64,000 nucleotides of DNA, taken from positions 9,873-73,872 of the forward strand of contig CAXHEX010000024.1 of assembly GCA_964016105.1 (NCBI GenBank). Direction: 5' to 3'. The first letter of the stretch is position 1; every line of letters starts with the position of its first letter. The DNA is from Ketobacter sp964016105. GTDB lineage: Bacteria; Pseudomonadota; Gammaproteobacteria; Pseudomonadales; Ketobacteraceae. A model generated the notes under the pieces. The model had not been told where the DNA came from. It made no database searches and saw only the letters and a list, made by a program, of their open reading frames with translations. This document shows, one piece after another, positions 41,029 to 50,655 of this stretch. The position numbers were made by a program, and so were the translations under genes.

Positions 41029-44000
41029 ATGATTAATTACATTGGATTGTTGGTGGTATTGTTTTTCTCAGCTCACGTTTTTGCTGACGATACGGATCGT
41101 TTTTTTGGTAATGTGGATTATTCCAGCGGTAAAGTGATGTTACTTATCGATAGCTCCATATCCATGAGTGAGATCCTAAGCCCCTGTACGGGATCGGTTA
41201 ATGATGATCCTGACTGTGACAGCACCAAGCTCAGCTTGGCTAAGAAAGCCTTGTTAAATTTTTTACAACTAAACAGTAACGGAGCCAATGGGACCGCTAC
41301 CAATGGGGATGTGGTTTGGCCGGATTCTCTGCAAATTGGTTTGGCTCGATACGAAGGGAGTTACAATGGACGAGTGCTGTTACCTGTAAAATCCCTTGGC
41401 CAGGATGGTCATCGTCAAAATTTGATTGACGCTATTAATGCCATAACTGCTGCCAATAATACGCCCCTTCTGGGAAGCTATATGGAGACGGTTCAATACT
41501 TGCTGGGTGAACAATCCCTCTTTCATTCGTCCCCCTATGCTCCCGCTTTTAGCTCCGATCCCAGTGCACTTTTTAGTGGCGGTGGGCTGGATTATGTGGG
41601 CTTACCAAATCTGGGGGCCAACAGTCAATGTGATATTGGAACCTCAATTCTGGTGTTAACTGATGGTCGATCAAATAGCGAATTCTTCGGCCGGCTGACC
41701 CAGTGGCGCAACGGATTGAACCTGCGCATACCATTTTACCAGGCGGCGGAACGATTCATTAATGACGGCACGCCCTTGGATTTCGTGTGTTCCAGCACCC
41801 TGCGCACCAGAGATTGGACGCCAGCCAATGGCCCTGACAATATCGCCTTCTGGGACTGTACCAATCGGGTGACGGAAGCGGTTAGGGACAGGAATATAAC
41901 CACCCATGTTATAGCCTATAATCTGCAGGACTATTCCGACATGCAAGCCTGGGCAGAAAACCATGGTGGAGGCATATTCAAGGCAGCCAACAGTGTCTCG
42001 GAACTGGCAGAAGCGTTTGATGAAGTGGTGGGAGCAGCAACCGGGTCCGGCGGTACACTAACAGCCATCTCACCGGGCGTGTCCGTTAATGCGGCCGATC
42101 GATACAGCTACTTGGATGAAATCTACTATTCGCTATTTCAGCCCACACGCAAAAAATTCTGGTACGGCAATTTAAAGAAATACAAACTGTCTAAGTTTTT
42201 GGATGACCAGGTTGCTGATGACCAAACTGGCGTATTCAAGAGTACCGCACGAAGTGAGTGGCTCGATAGCTCAGATCCTGATGATGGTGGCATCATTCAC
42301 AAAGGTGGCGCAGCTGCTGAGATTCCCACCAATTTTCTATCACGTAATCTGTACGTGAGTTTAGACTCCGGTGTGCAGCGGGTAGATGGACCCAGCTCTA
42401 CCGGTTGCCCAACGCCCAATATTAATAGCAGCAACCCAGAATGTCGTTTGCGTAAGCATTTTGTTGATGAGTTTTTAGGTGGTTCCAGTTGGAGCGGAAG
42501 CAACAGCAGTCACAGTGACTACTTGGCGAAAGTGGATTCCATGATAGCCTGGCTTCGTGGTGATGATGTTTTTGATGAGCTGGCTAATCTAGATGGTGCT
42601 ACCACCAGCCCAGTGCGCAAACTGTATGGTGCGGCATTGCATAGCACTCCTTTGGTTGTTAATTACAAGGCATTTGGCGCAAACTCCGTTCAGTTGGATG
42701 CAAACAGTCAGGATAACATCGTGTTTGTCAGTACCAACGACGGCAAGCTCTATGCTGTGGACGCAAAAACCGGAACAGAGAAATTTGCCTATGTACCTCC
42801 AGGCATGTTGGACCGGCCCAGTTCTGGTACTAGCTCCAGAATTGAGGAATTGTATGACGCAGCGGAATTTTCCAGTGAAGCGGTGGGTGGTGAAGGTGGA
42901 CTTCTATACGGTTTAGATTCTACATGGACCGTATGGCGCCAGGATAATAATCGTGATGGCAATATTACGCCAACGGGATCAAATGATTTTGTTTATCTTT
43001 ATGGTGGTATGCGTCGTGGCGGGCGTGATTATATGGCACTGGATGTTACCAAAGCCCAATCCAGCAATAGTGTCGATGAACTGTTTGTTCTAAGAGGCGG
43101 CAAATCGGGCACGGAAACGGAGAATATGGGCCAAACATGGTCTGTACCCACCCTGGGTTTTGTGCGTTACAAGAATGCGGCAGTACCGGTGATTATTGTG
43201 GGTGGAGGTTATGACGAAGATTACGACTATACCCGACCCAGCGATCCTGCGGGTGCGCAAATCTATATGGTGGTGGCGCGGGACGTGAATCAAAATGGTA
43301 CCAGCTTAAATGCCGGTGACGTTATTTGGTGGGCCTCATCAAAGAGCAGTGGTTCCGGTGCTCATGTGCAGGTATCAGATCTAACCCACAGTATTACCGG
43401 CAACATAAAAACCCTTGATATCAATTCCGACGGCTACGTGGACCACTTGTATGTTGGTGATCTGGGTGGGCAACTGCATCGTTTTGATATTAACAATTAC
43501 GTATCCGTTGGCGGAGCGGAAATTTTCGGTGCCGCTTCTTCCCCTAGCGAACTGGTTGATGCCAAAGTGGTGGCGCAGCTGGGTATTGAAGCCTCTGGAG
43601 CCAATAGCAGTCCCAGTAGTTTCAGCGATGATCGCCGTTTTTACCATGCTCCCAGTGTGGCTCTGATGGCCGAAAAAGCGTCGGATGGCAGTGTCCAGAA
43701 GTACGTTGGTGTTGCTATCGGCAGTGGTTGGCATGCTAACCCCAATAACGATCAGGTTGATGATCAGGTATTCTTTATTAAAGATTATGAGCCATACGCG
43801 GCTGCGGGTGGTAGCCATCCCACCATTCAGTATGATGACTTGGCGGAACTAAATGTGGTGAATAAAAATGGCAGCTCCATCAGTTCTTCTTCTGTGAATT
43901 CTGGTGAGGTTGCTTCGGCTAAAGGAGTAAGAATCCCCTTAACCCAAGACGCAGAAAAAACCATTTCTTCGCCCTTAATTTATGGGGGTAACGTCTATTT

Positions 44001-44367
44001 CACCAGTTATTACCAGCTCAGTGCGGCAGAGCAGGAAGCGTTACGAAACCAGATTAACGGCCAGCTCCCCCAGGACCAGCAGATATGCTCGATAGCAGCC
44101 GGTGCAGCTTCTTTTTATGAATATGAGCCCGGCAGCACCAGCACAACCCAGCTGGAAACAAAATTGAACCAAAATGCGGCTACCGGAATTACTACCGCAC
44201 TGATCAAGCAACCCAATCAAAACGGTAATAATAACCAAAATTCCGGTGGCGGTAGTCCGCCGGATACGGAAGAAATAGCCATTGGTGGCAGTAATACTTT
44301 TTATGGCTTGCCGGAAGTGGATTTCTCTAATGTGAGAAAATCATCTTGGCGTCGAAAGCTTGACTAA
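41029..44367 (+). CDS. pilY1: PilY1 type IV pilus tip adhesin (cluster 2)
   Basis: 1112 aa with a signal peptide (1-19, ending VFA). The von Willebrand A domain starts at about 36 with MIDAS motif DSSIS (Asp41) and runs uninterrupted to about 350 (ILVLTDGRSN, THVIAYNLQD). The C-terminal beta-propeller has GMRRGGRDYMALDV and the calcium site DINSDGYVDHLYVGDLGG. This is the usual PilY1 size and build, unlike the enlarged cluster 1 copy. The two likely present different adhesive surfaces. The end overlaps fimT by four bases on the opposite strand. Confidence 0.93.
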   Translation: MINYIGLLVVLFFSAHVFADDTDRFFGNVDYSSGKVMLLIDSSISMSEILSPCTGSVNDDPDCDSTKLSLAKKALLNFLQLNSNGANGTATNGDVVWPDSLQIGLARYEGSYNGRVLLPVKSLGQDGHRQNLIDAINAITAANNTPLLGSYMETVQYLLGEQSLFHSSPYAPAFSSDPSALFSGGGLDYVGLPNLGANSQCDIGTSILVLTDGRSNSEFFGRLTQWRNGLNLRIPFYQAAERFINDGTPLDFVCSSTLRTRDWTPANGPDNIAFWDCTNRVTEAVRDRNITTHVIAYNLQDYSDMQAWAENHGGGIFKAANSVSELAEAFDEVVGAATGSGGTLTAISPGVSVNAADRYSYLDEIYYSLFQPTRKKFWYGNLKKYKLSKFLDDQVADDQTGVFKSTARSEWLDSSDPDDGGIIHKGGAAAEIPTNFLSRNLYVSLDSGVQRVDGPSSTGCPTPNINSSNPECRLRKHFVDEFLGGSSWSGSNSSHSDYLAKVDSMIAWLRGDDVFDELANLDGATTSPVRKLYGAALHSTPLVVNYKAFGANSVQLDANSQDNIVFVSTNDGKLYAVDAKTGTEKFAYVPPGMLDRPSSGTSSRIEELYDAAEFSSEAVGGEGGLLYGLDSTWTVWRQDNNRDGNITPTGSNDFVYLYGGMRRGGRDYMALDVTKAQSSNSVDELFVLRGGKSGTETENMGQTWSVPTLGFVRYKNAAVPVIIVGGGYDEDYDYTRPSDPAGAQIYMVVARDVNQNGTSLNAGDVIWWASSKSSGSGAHVQVSDLTHSITGNIKTLDINSDGYVDHLYVGDLGGQLHRFDINNYVSVGGAEIFGAASSPSELVDAKVVAQLGIEASGANSSPSSFSDDRRFYHAPSVALMAEKASDGSVQKYVGVAIGSGWHANPNNDQVDDQVFFIKDYEPYAAAGGSHPTIQYDDLAELNVVNKNGSSISSSSVNSGEVASAKGVRIPLTQDAEKTISSPLIYGGNVYFTSYYQLSAAEQEALRNQINGQLPQDQQICSIAAGAASFYEYEPGSTSTTQLETKLNQNAATGITTALIKQPNQNGNNNQNSGGGSPPDTEEIAIGGSNTFYGLPEVDFSNVRKSSWRRKLD

Positions 44368-44912
44368 GCACCGCAATCCAGGGCGCCACCGGAAGAGTTA
44401 AGCCAGCCGGTGCCGTCCTCGGAGTATTCGGTTCGAACGCGCCCTGCGCGGTTTATAACAACTCGGTATCCAAAGCGATTTTCCCCCACTGCCTTGCAAA
44501 TGAGAATACTATCGGCCGAACCGGCGGACCAACCTTGCTTATTGATATAGATATTGTATACACCACCGTTGACTTTTACCCAAACCGCTTCTTTAAATCT
44601 GACCTGGTACACCACTTCCTCTGACAGGTCCTCGTGGATCTTTGCTACCACGACACCGCTATCCCAGTCTGCTGCTGCTCCGCTGCATGTGCCATCGTTG
44701 GCCAAACCGCATATTTTCATATCGATTTTTTGCTCCACTGCGGTGACTCTAGCCGTGCGTATTGCCTCCACCACTGTGTCTAAGGTGGTTCGCACCCTCA
44801 TTTTATCCACCATGTTGCTGAACAAGGGAACGGCCACCGTTAGCAGCACCGATGCAACTAGCAATGCAACTAACAATTCCACTAAGGTAAATCCATAACT
44901 TGGCCTGTTCAT
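44364..44912 (-). CDS. fimT: FimT-type (GspH) minor pilin
   Basis: 182 aa. The prepilin site SYGFTLVELLVALLVASVL has Glu+5, then VAVPLFSNMVDKMRVRTTLD and the GspH-like body with Cys pairs (ICGLANDGTC, LICKAVG, ALDCGA). It is convergent with pilY1 of cluster 2 and next to thiO, the place fimT holds in P. aeruginosa. FimT there binds DNA in natural transformation, but whether this one does cannot be told. Confidence 0.82.
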   Translation of the reverse strand: MNRPSYGFTLVELLVALLVASVLLTVAVPLFSNMVDKMRVRTTLDTVVEAIRTARVTAVEQKIDMKICGLANDGTCSGAAADWDSGVVVAKIHEDLSEEVVYQVRFKEAVWVKVNGGVYNIYINKQGWSAGSADSILICKAVGENRFGYRVVINRAGRVRTEYSEDGTGWLNSSGGALDCGA

Positions 44913-45029
44913 ACTTTTTCCCGTTGATTTGATCTTTACTAAGTCGATAGTATTTGTTCTTTTCGAAGATTAGCTAAGGGTATCATTTGCCGATGGCAAC
45001 AACCAAACTCAAACGGGCATACAGTTAAT

Positions 45030-46142
45030 ATGACAGATGTATTGATTATTGGCGGGGGCATTATGGGTATGCTCACGGCTAAAGAGCTTTTAAAAAAGGG
45101 GGCTCGAGTTACCCTTTTGGATAAATCTGAATTAGGTAGCGAAGCGTCCTGGGCCGGAGGGGGTATCGTTTCTCCCTTGTATCCCTGGACCTATTCAGAT
45201 GCCATTACCAAGTTGGCAGACTGGGCCCAAAAAGCTTACCCCAATCTGGCTGAAGAGCTGCTTGATTGCACCGGTATCGATCCAGAATTTAACCCCTGTG
45301 GCCTATTGATGTTGGAGCCAGATCAAATGCAAGTGGCGGAGGACTGGGCTCATTTGCACCATAAAAAGGTGGCGCGCTTGGGATCCCAGGAGGTGCGTGA
45401 GCGCGAGCCACGGGTAACAATGAGCTGCGAGAAGAACCTGTTTCTACCCTATGTGGGCAATATTCGCAATCCCAGATTATTAAAGTCTCTGCGTGCCTAT
45501 CTGCAATCTCATAAGGGTTTTCAGAGTGTCACCCATTGCGAGGTGATTGGTTTAACAAAACGGGGTGCCAGTGTGGAGGTCCAGTCGACCTCTAATCAAT
45601 TTAGTGCCGAGAAAGTGGTGATATGCAGTGGTGCATGGAGTCAGCGGCTGTTAACTCAGTTGGCTGTGTCTTCTGGGGTTCGGGTGCAACCAGTGAAAGG
45701 TCAAATGCTCGTTTTCGCCCCAGTCCCAGGCTTAATTAACAGTATTGTTATGCATCAGGGAAAATATTTGATTCCCCGTTTGGATGGCCGCATTGTGATG
45801 GGAAGCACGCTTGAGCACAGCGGTTTTGATAAATCCACCACCCAAGAAGCAAGACAACAACTGTTGGCACGGGCTTTTGAGATGGTGTCGGAACTGCAAG
45901 GTGTTCAGGTTGAGGCCCATTGGGCTGGTCTCAGGCCTGGTAGTGCTGCGGGGGTGCCTTTTATTGGCGCTTTACCCGGTTGGGACAATTTGTTCATTAA
46001 CGCCGGACATTATCGTAATGGTTTGGTGTTAGCACCCGCTTCAGCGGGGTTGGTCAGCGCTATTGTGTTAGGTGAGACGCCACCTGTTGATCCTAGCCCC
46101 TATGACCCCGCGGCTGAGAGAGAGCCTGCACCCATGCACTAA
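45030..46142 (+). CDS. thiO: Glycine oxidase / FAD-dependent D-amino acid oxidase-like ThiO
   Basis: 370 aa. The FAD-binding Rossmann motif is GGGIMG at about 8-13, with the acidic end at LLDKSELGSEASWAGGG. The DAO fold continues to AHWAGLRPGSAAGVPFIGAL and NAGHYRNGLVLAPA, typical of ThiO, which oxidises glycine to the imine used for the thiazole of thiamine. It lies between fimT and pilR, as in P. aeruginosa, though unrelated to pili. Confidence 0.9.
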   Translation: MTDVLIIGGGIMGMLTAKELLKKGARVTLLDKSELGSEASWAGGGIVSPLYPWTYSDAITKLADWAQKAYPNLAEELLDCTGIDPEFNPCGLLMLEPDQMQVAEDWAHLHHKKVARLGSQEVREREPRVTMSCEKNLFLPYVGNIRNPRLLKSLRAYLQSHKGFQSVTHCEVIGLTKRGASVEVQSTSNQFSAEKVVICSGAWSQRLLTQLAVSSGVRVQPVKGQMLVFAPVPGLINSIVMHQGKYLIPRLDGRIVMGSTLEHSGFDKSTTQEARQQLLARAFEMVSELQGVQVEAHWAGLRPGSAAGVPFIGALPGWDNLFINAGHYRNGLVLAPASAGLVSAIVLGETPPVDPSPYDPAAEREPAPMH

Positions 46143-46145
46143 TTG

Positions 46146-47522
46146 TCACTCATCTGAATCCAAGCCCAGCTTTTTCAGCCGGTAGCGTAATGATCGAAAA
46201 CTCATGCCCAGTTTTTTCGCTGCGGCCGTGCGATTCCAGCGGGTTTCATCTAGAGCTTTGAGAATGGCCTGTTTTTCGATGTCGGTTAAGTAGTCTTCCA
46301 GCGAATCGCCTTCGTCAAAATCCGGTAAGCTACCGTCTCGGCCGTTGCTCTGTGGTTTATCCACGGGACTGCCATCCGTGGGTAATTGTAGATGCTCGGC
46401 GCTGATGACTTCGTCGTCACACAGGGTGACAGCGCGTTCCAGGATGTTTTCCAGCTCTCTTACGTTGCCGGGAAAAGCGTATTTTTTAAGGGCTTTTAAC
46501 GCATTGGGGCTTAGGCCAGGTAGGTCCATCTCCCAGTTATCGGCCAATCGCTTAAGAAAGAAACTGGATAACACCTCTACGTCATCCTCCCGTTCTCTGA
46601 GGGGAGGTACATCCACTTGGATTACATTAATTCGGTAGAAAAGATCCTGGCGAAACTCGCCCTCATCCACCAGTTGCGCCAGGTTTTTATGGGTGGCGCT
46701 TAAAATCCGAATGTCAGTATCTACTTCTTTCTGAGAACCAATAGGGCGTACCGCTTTTTCCTGTATAGCTCGAAGCAATTTAACCTGCATTTGCATGGGC
46801 AGGTCCGCCACTTCATCTAAAAATAACGTGCCACCATTGGCTGCAGCAAATAATCCGGTTTTGTCCTCGTGAGCACCGGTAAAGCTGCCTTTGCGGTGCC
46901 CAAAAAACTCACTCTCCATCAATTCACTGGGAATCGCGCCGCAGTTCACAGGTATAAATGGGCCGTCATTGCGTGGACCCAGTCGATGAATTTCCCGCGC
47001 CACCAGCTCTTTACCACTGCCGGATTCCCCGCTTATATATACAGGAGCTTGGCTGCGGGCTAGTTTTTTAATTTTTGTCAGCAATGCTTTAATTTGCTTG
47101 GAATTACCCAGCAAGGAGCTATCCGTCACCGTATTTGAAGATTCTGATCTGTCTTCTTTGAGTTTAAGAGCGGTGTTCACCAAGTCCCGTAAACGCTGCA
47201 AATCCACTGGCTTGGAAACAAAATCAAAGGCGCCTGCTTTTAACGCGGAGATGGCGGTTTCCATGCTGCCGTAGGCGGTGAGCACGGCTGTGGGAGTGCT
47301 TGGGTAATTCGCTTGTATGTGTTTCACCAAGTCGATTCCGTTACCATCGGGCAGGTTCATATCGGTGATGCAAAGGTCAAAGCGCTCCTGCTCCAAAGAA
47401 ACAAAGCCCGATTCCACATTGGCAGCAGTGAAGGTTTCAATGTCCATTCGCGACAGTGTCAATTCCAGTAATTCTCGGATATCGGGTTCGTCATCAATAA
47501 TAAGTGCTTTGTATTGGCTCAT
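46146..47522 (-). CDS. pilR: Type IV pilus response regulator PilR (sigma54 activator)
   Basis: 458 aa. Receiver domain with phosphorylation site Asp54 (CITDMNLPDG). AAA+ domain with Walker A GESGSGKE and the loop GSFTGA, which is the Ser variant normal for PilR. A Fis-type HTH lies at the C-terminus (TRWNRTAAAKKLGMSFRSLR). PilR activates the pilA major pilin promoter with sigma54 in Pseudomonas; pilA is not in the window. It follows pilS by one base, forming a two-component operon. Confidence 0.95.
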   Translation of the reverse strand: MSQYKALIIDDEPDIRELLELTLSRMDIETFTAANVESGFVSLEQERFDLCITDMNLPDGNGIDLVKHIQANYPSTPTAVLTAYGSMETAISALKAGAFDFVSKPVDLQRLRDLVNTALKLKEDRSESSNTVTDSSLLGNSKQIKALLTKIKKLARSQAPVYISGESGSGKELVAREIHRLGPRNDGPFIPVNCGAIPSELMESEFFGHRKGSFTGAHEDKTGLFAAANGGTLFLDEVADLPMQMQVKLLRAIQEKAVRPIGSQKEVDTDIRILSATHKNLAQLVDEGEFRQDLFYRINVIQVDVPPLREREDDVEVLSSFFLKRLADNWEMDLPGLSPNALKALKKYAFPGNVRELENILERAVTLCDDEVISAEHLQLPTDGSPVDKPQSNGRDGSLPDFDEGDSLEDYLTDIEKQAILKALDETRWNRTAAAKKLGMSFRSLRYRLKKLGLDSDE

Positions 47523-47523
47523 T

Positions 47524-49155
47524 TTATATTGTCACAATTCGATCAGGGTGTGAGAAAGTAATGCGAAAACAACAGCCTTCCTCTGTGGGTACCAGGTCTA
47601 GACGTGCCTGGTTTGCCTCGCATAGCTCTCTAGCTATATAGAGGCCCAAACCTGTGCCGCTGCTTTCTGAAGTGTAGAATGGCTCAAATATTTTGTCCTG
47701 TTTATCCTCAGGTACTCCCGCTCCGTAGTCAATGATATCGAGGGTGGGTTGCTCTGTTTGAGTGTTGAAGTCTGCTACTACTTTCAGTTTAGGCTCGCCG
47801 ATTTTAGCTTGACTGTACCTCAGGCCATTTTGAAATAAATTTGTGAGAACCTGTTGAATCTGGGATGGATCGATTCGAAACCTCAATTGTTCATTCTCGC
47901 ATACAAACTCGATGGAAGATTCGTCGTGCTGGGTAGATAAAAAATCCTGGATAAAGTTTGTCATCCATTCTGCCATCAGCAGTAGCTCCGGCTCCGATTG
48001 TTTACGACGGGAAAGTTGCAACACATTTTCAATCACTTTGTTCATGCGCACAGAGTGGCGGTGAATGATGTCGGAGAGTCTTGCGTCCCCTTTATTCAGA
48101 TGCTCAGATTCTTGTAATAACTGGGCCGCGTGGCTGATGGCTCCCAAGGGGTTCCTGATTTCATGGGCAATGTTTGCCGTTAAACCTCCCAGGGAGGCTA
48201 GCTTGAGTTGTTGCGCTTGCTGTGCCATGCGAGTGTTGTCGTCCACAAAAACCAATGCGTTTGCTTGCTCGCCGGTTTCCAGTTGAGTGAAGTTCGCCTG
48301 CACTTCTGGGCCAGATGCATAGGCTCTAAAAGGCTTAGTGCGAAACTGAGGGTTATGGCGCCAGTCTTTGAGTTGTTTGGCCAATGCTGGGGAAATACTT
48401 TCAAGCGTAGTTTGCTTGGGTAAGTCAGGCATGCCAAACATTTTCCAACAGGAATCGTTGATCATAACCACCTTGCCCTGGTTATTCACCACCAGAATTC
48501 CTGTACGCATGCGCTGAATTACATGGTGGTTTAATTCTTCCAGGTTGGCCAGATCCTCAGCCTGTTTGTCCGCTAACTCTTCACTTTCCCGTAAACGTTT
48601 CGCAATTTGTTTTGCCAGGATAGCGGTGGCAAAACAGGCCACACCCACAAACGCACTTTGCAAAAATTCCTGCTGCTGAAGGTTGCCATGCAATATGGCA
48701 CTCATTATCTGTTTGTACAGCACCACCAGAGTCGCTACGGCGGCAAAAAATAAGGCCAATCGACCCTGTATCAATATGCTGCCCGCAGCTACGGTTACCA
48801 CCAGTAGAATGGATAGATTGGTGTTGCTGGGGCCATTGGTGTATTCCAGCAGAGCCACGGCGATAATATCCGTGATAATAACGATAAAGACTTGAACACC
48901 AATTTTCCCGGTTTTAAGGCGGGATATCAGCAAGGACAGTACAGTTAGAACCAGATAAGTGGTGACAGTGGCAAAATAAAGTCGGTCTGATTCAGCAAAG
49001 CTGACTTTGAATTGTTCCGTACTTAAAAAGAAAGTGGCAGTTAACGAAATGGCAACCACCAAGCGGTAGTACAGATACACCTGAAGCAGTTGCCATTCGT
49101 TCTGGCGCATATCTTCAATGGTGATGGTAGCGCTTTGCTGTCCCAATTCAGTCAT
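47524..49155 (-). CDS. pilS: Type IV pilus sensor histidine kinase PilS
   Basis: 543 aa from ATG 49155 (MTELGQQSATIT). The N-terminal half has about six membrane spans, followed by a PAS-like region (GILVVNNQGKVVMIN). The histidine box is NIAHEIRNPLGAISHAAQLL and the ATP-binding boxes are NLFQNGLRYS, DYGAGVPED and SGTGLGLYIARE. The ATG lies inside the last codons of the upstream small gene (8-base overlap) and has no ribosome site of its own, so translation is probably coupled. The longer frame from 49251 is not needed. Confidence 0.92.
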   Translation of the reverse strand: MTELGQQSATITIEDMRQNEWQLLQVYLYYRLVVAISLTATFFLSTEQFKVSFAESDRLYFATVTTYLVLTVLSLLISRLKTGKIGVQVFIVIITDIIAVALLEYTNGPSNTNLSILLVVTVAAGSILIQGRLALFFAAVATLVVLYKQIMSAILHGNLQQQEFLQSAFVGVACFATAILAKQIAKRLRESEELADKQAEDLANLEELNHHVIQRMRTGILVVNNQGKVVMINDSCWKMFGMPDLPKQTTLESISPALAKQLKDWRHNPQFRTKPFRAYASGPEVQANFTQLETGEQANALVFVDDNTRMAQQAQQLKLASLGGLTANIAHEIRNPLGAISHAAQLLQESEHLNKGDARLSDIIHRHSVRMNKVIENVLQLSRRKQSEPELLLMAEWMTNFIQDFLSTQHDESSIEFVCENEQLRFRIDPSQIQQVLTNLFQNGLRYSQAKIGEPKLKVVADFNTQTEQPTLDIIDYGAGVPEDKQDKIFEPFYTSESSGTGLGLYIARELCEANQARLDLVPTEEGCCFRITFSHPDRIVTI

Positions 49156-49384
49156 CGGGATGTTGGTCCAGAAAGACTTTTTGGTGTTCCAGGCTACAAA
49201 AATAGTGCTGGTTGTGTTTAATGGCGTCCTGTTCTGGAAGATGGACACCACAGTGACTGCACTTTTTCATGGAAGTGGTCGCGGCCTTGGGAGATGGTTT
49301 GTTTTTTAGCGCTACAATTTTTCGATAAACAATCCACACCAGGCTCATGAGGGCGATGAAGATAATTAAACGTACCAGTATCAT
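49148..49384 (-). CDS. PP0621-type small zinc-ribbon membrane protein
   Basis: 78 aa from ATG 49384, preceded by AGGAAGACAAC. It has an N-terminal membrane span (ILVRLIIFIALMSLVWIVYR), a basic linker and a C-terminal metal-binding ribbon: CSHCGVHLP, then YFCSLEHQKVF. The Cys-Cys plus Cys-His arrangement suggests zinc binding. This family sits just before pilS in several Pseudomonas relatives. Its role is unknown. Its stop overlaps the pilS start. Confidence 0.8.
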   Translation of the reverse strand: MILVRLIIFIALMSLVWIVYRKIVALKNKPSPKAATTSMKKCSHCGVHLPEQDAIKHNQHYFCSLEHQKVFLDQHPDD

Positions 49385-49650
49385 GTTGTCTTCCTGTTTC
49401 TGCTTTTCAGTTGCTATAGACCTTGGCACCGACGCGCCCATTTTTATCAAGGCATTGAGTAAGACTGGCAGAAAGTTTCAAAGTTCATGAAAAAACAATG
49501 GGTTATAAACCATTATAGCGCAGTTGGGATTTATGGTTGGGTCTTTTATGCACATGCGCTGGTTTGTTGCGCAAGGTGGGGGGGCTGCCATCAATGTCAG
49601 TGGAAAAAGCAGCCTTCCATGGCCGCATTTAATGGTTATTATGCGGTCAC

Positions 49651-50487
49651 TCAGTCCAGTAGGCCAAAGCTAAGTACACTGGCGAGGGATTGCTTGCCGC
49701 GCTTCATCTTGGTGTATTCGAAGGTGCCATCTTCTTTGATGCGATGGTGGTCAGGGAAGTTGTGTTTCAGTACCGCCAAAGTGGATTGTTCCAGAGCTTT
49801 TAAGTTCAGCTCGATGTAGGCCTCAATCATCAATGCCAGGGCGTCCGGTACTGCGGGGCTGGTGTCGAAGTTTTCTACCACATAGCGGCCACGGTTAGCG
49901 GCTGAGACAAAGGCACCTCGACGCATCAGAAATTCGCCCGCATGGAGTTCATAGGCCGCCAAAAGATTACGCAGATAAACCATGCGTTGTTGAGCGTCTG
50001 CTGCATAAATACTGTTGGGGAATCGGTTGATCAAGCGATTAAAATCTTCGAACGACTCGCGAGCGGGCCCCATATCCCGTTCAGTAAAATCGCTGGGTAT
50101 AAAACGTTCCAGTATACCTCTGTCTACGCTATAGGAAGCCAGTCCCTTCATGTAATAGGCATAGTCCAGCTGGGGGTGGTCTGGATTAGTATTAATGAAG
50201 CGCTCGGCCGTGGCGGCAGATGCTTCATAATCCAGTGAACGGTAGTGGCAATAGATCAAATCCAGTTTTGCCTGGGCTGCATATCGGCCGAAGGGGTAGC
50301 GTGATTCCAGGCCCTGTAATCGTTCAATGGCCAATAGCATGTTGTTGCTGTCGATGGCTTCCTGCGCGTCCTCATAGAACTGTCGCTCTGATAGTTGAGG
50401 GGTTTTCGGTGCCGACGAGCAACCGACAAGGTTTCCGAATATCAGCACAGATAGGGCGGTGAGTAACCAAGGTGGCAGAATACGCAT
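49651..50487 (-). CDS. bamD: Outer membrane assembly lipoprotein BamD
   Basis: 278 aa. The signal sequence ends in lipobox LVGC (Cys23). TPR helices follow: QFYEDAQEAIDSNNMLLAIERL, YPFGRYAAQAKLDLIY and the RFINTNPDHPQLDYAYYMKGLA stretch. BamD with BamA forms the essential core of the outer-membrane protein insertion machine. It is divergent from rluD, as in most gammaproteobacteria. Confidence 0.95.
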   Translation of the reverse strand: MRILPPWLLTALSVLIFGNLVGCSSAPKTPQLSERQFYEDAQEAIDSNNMLLAIERLQGLESRYPFGRYAAQAKLDLIYCHYRSLDYEASAATAERFINTNPDHPQLDYAYYMKGLASYSVDRGILERFIPSDFTERDMGPARESFEDFNRLINRFPNSIYAADAQQRMVYLRNLLAAYELHAGEFLMRRGAFVSAANRGRYVVENFDTSPAVPDALALMIEAYIELNLKALEQSTLAVLKHNFPDHHRIKEDGTFEYTKMKRGKQSLASVLSFGLLD

Positions 50488-50655
50488 TTATTTCTCTTAT
50501 TTACGGTGTTTAGGGTTTCGCGTGGCGGTCATTATAGCGGTAATATCCGCCCTGAACAGGCCCAATCAAAGGGGTGAGTCCGCTTCTGGTGCCCACTATG
50601 CTCCCAGTGGTAAACTCACGCCTTAAATTTGACCCAGTCCAGTAAAGCGAGTTCC

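Noticed and set aside
30421..44912. Assembly artefact explaining the two pilin clusters
   Set aside because: The paired proteins differ strongly in sequence and length (for example PilY1 1575 against 1112 residues), so they are not a misassembled copy.
49487..49819. 110-codon plus-strand frame beside bamD
   Set aside because: It overlaps bamD antisense, has no ribosome site and an amino acid make-up typical of an out-of-frame reading.
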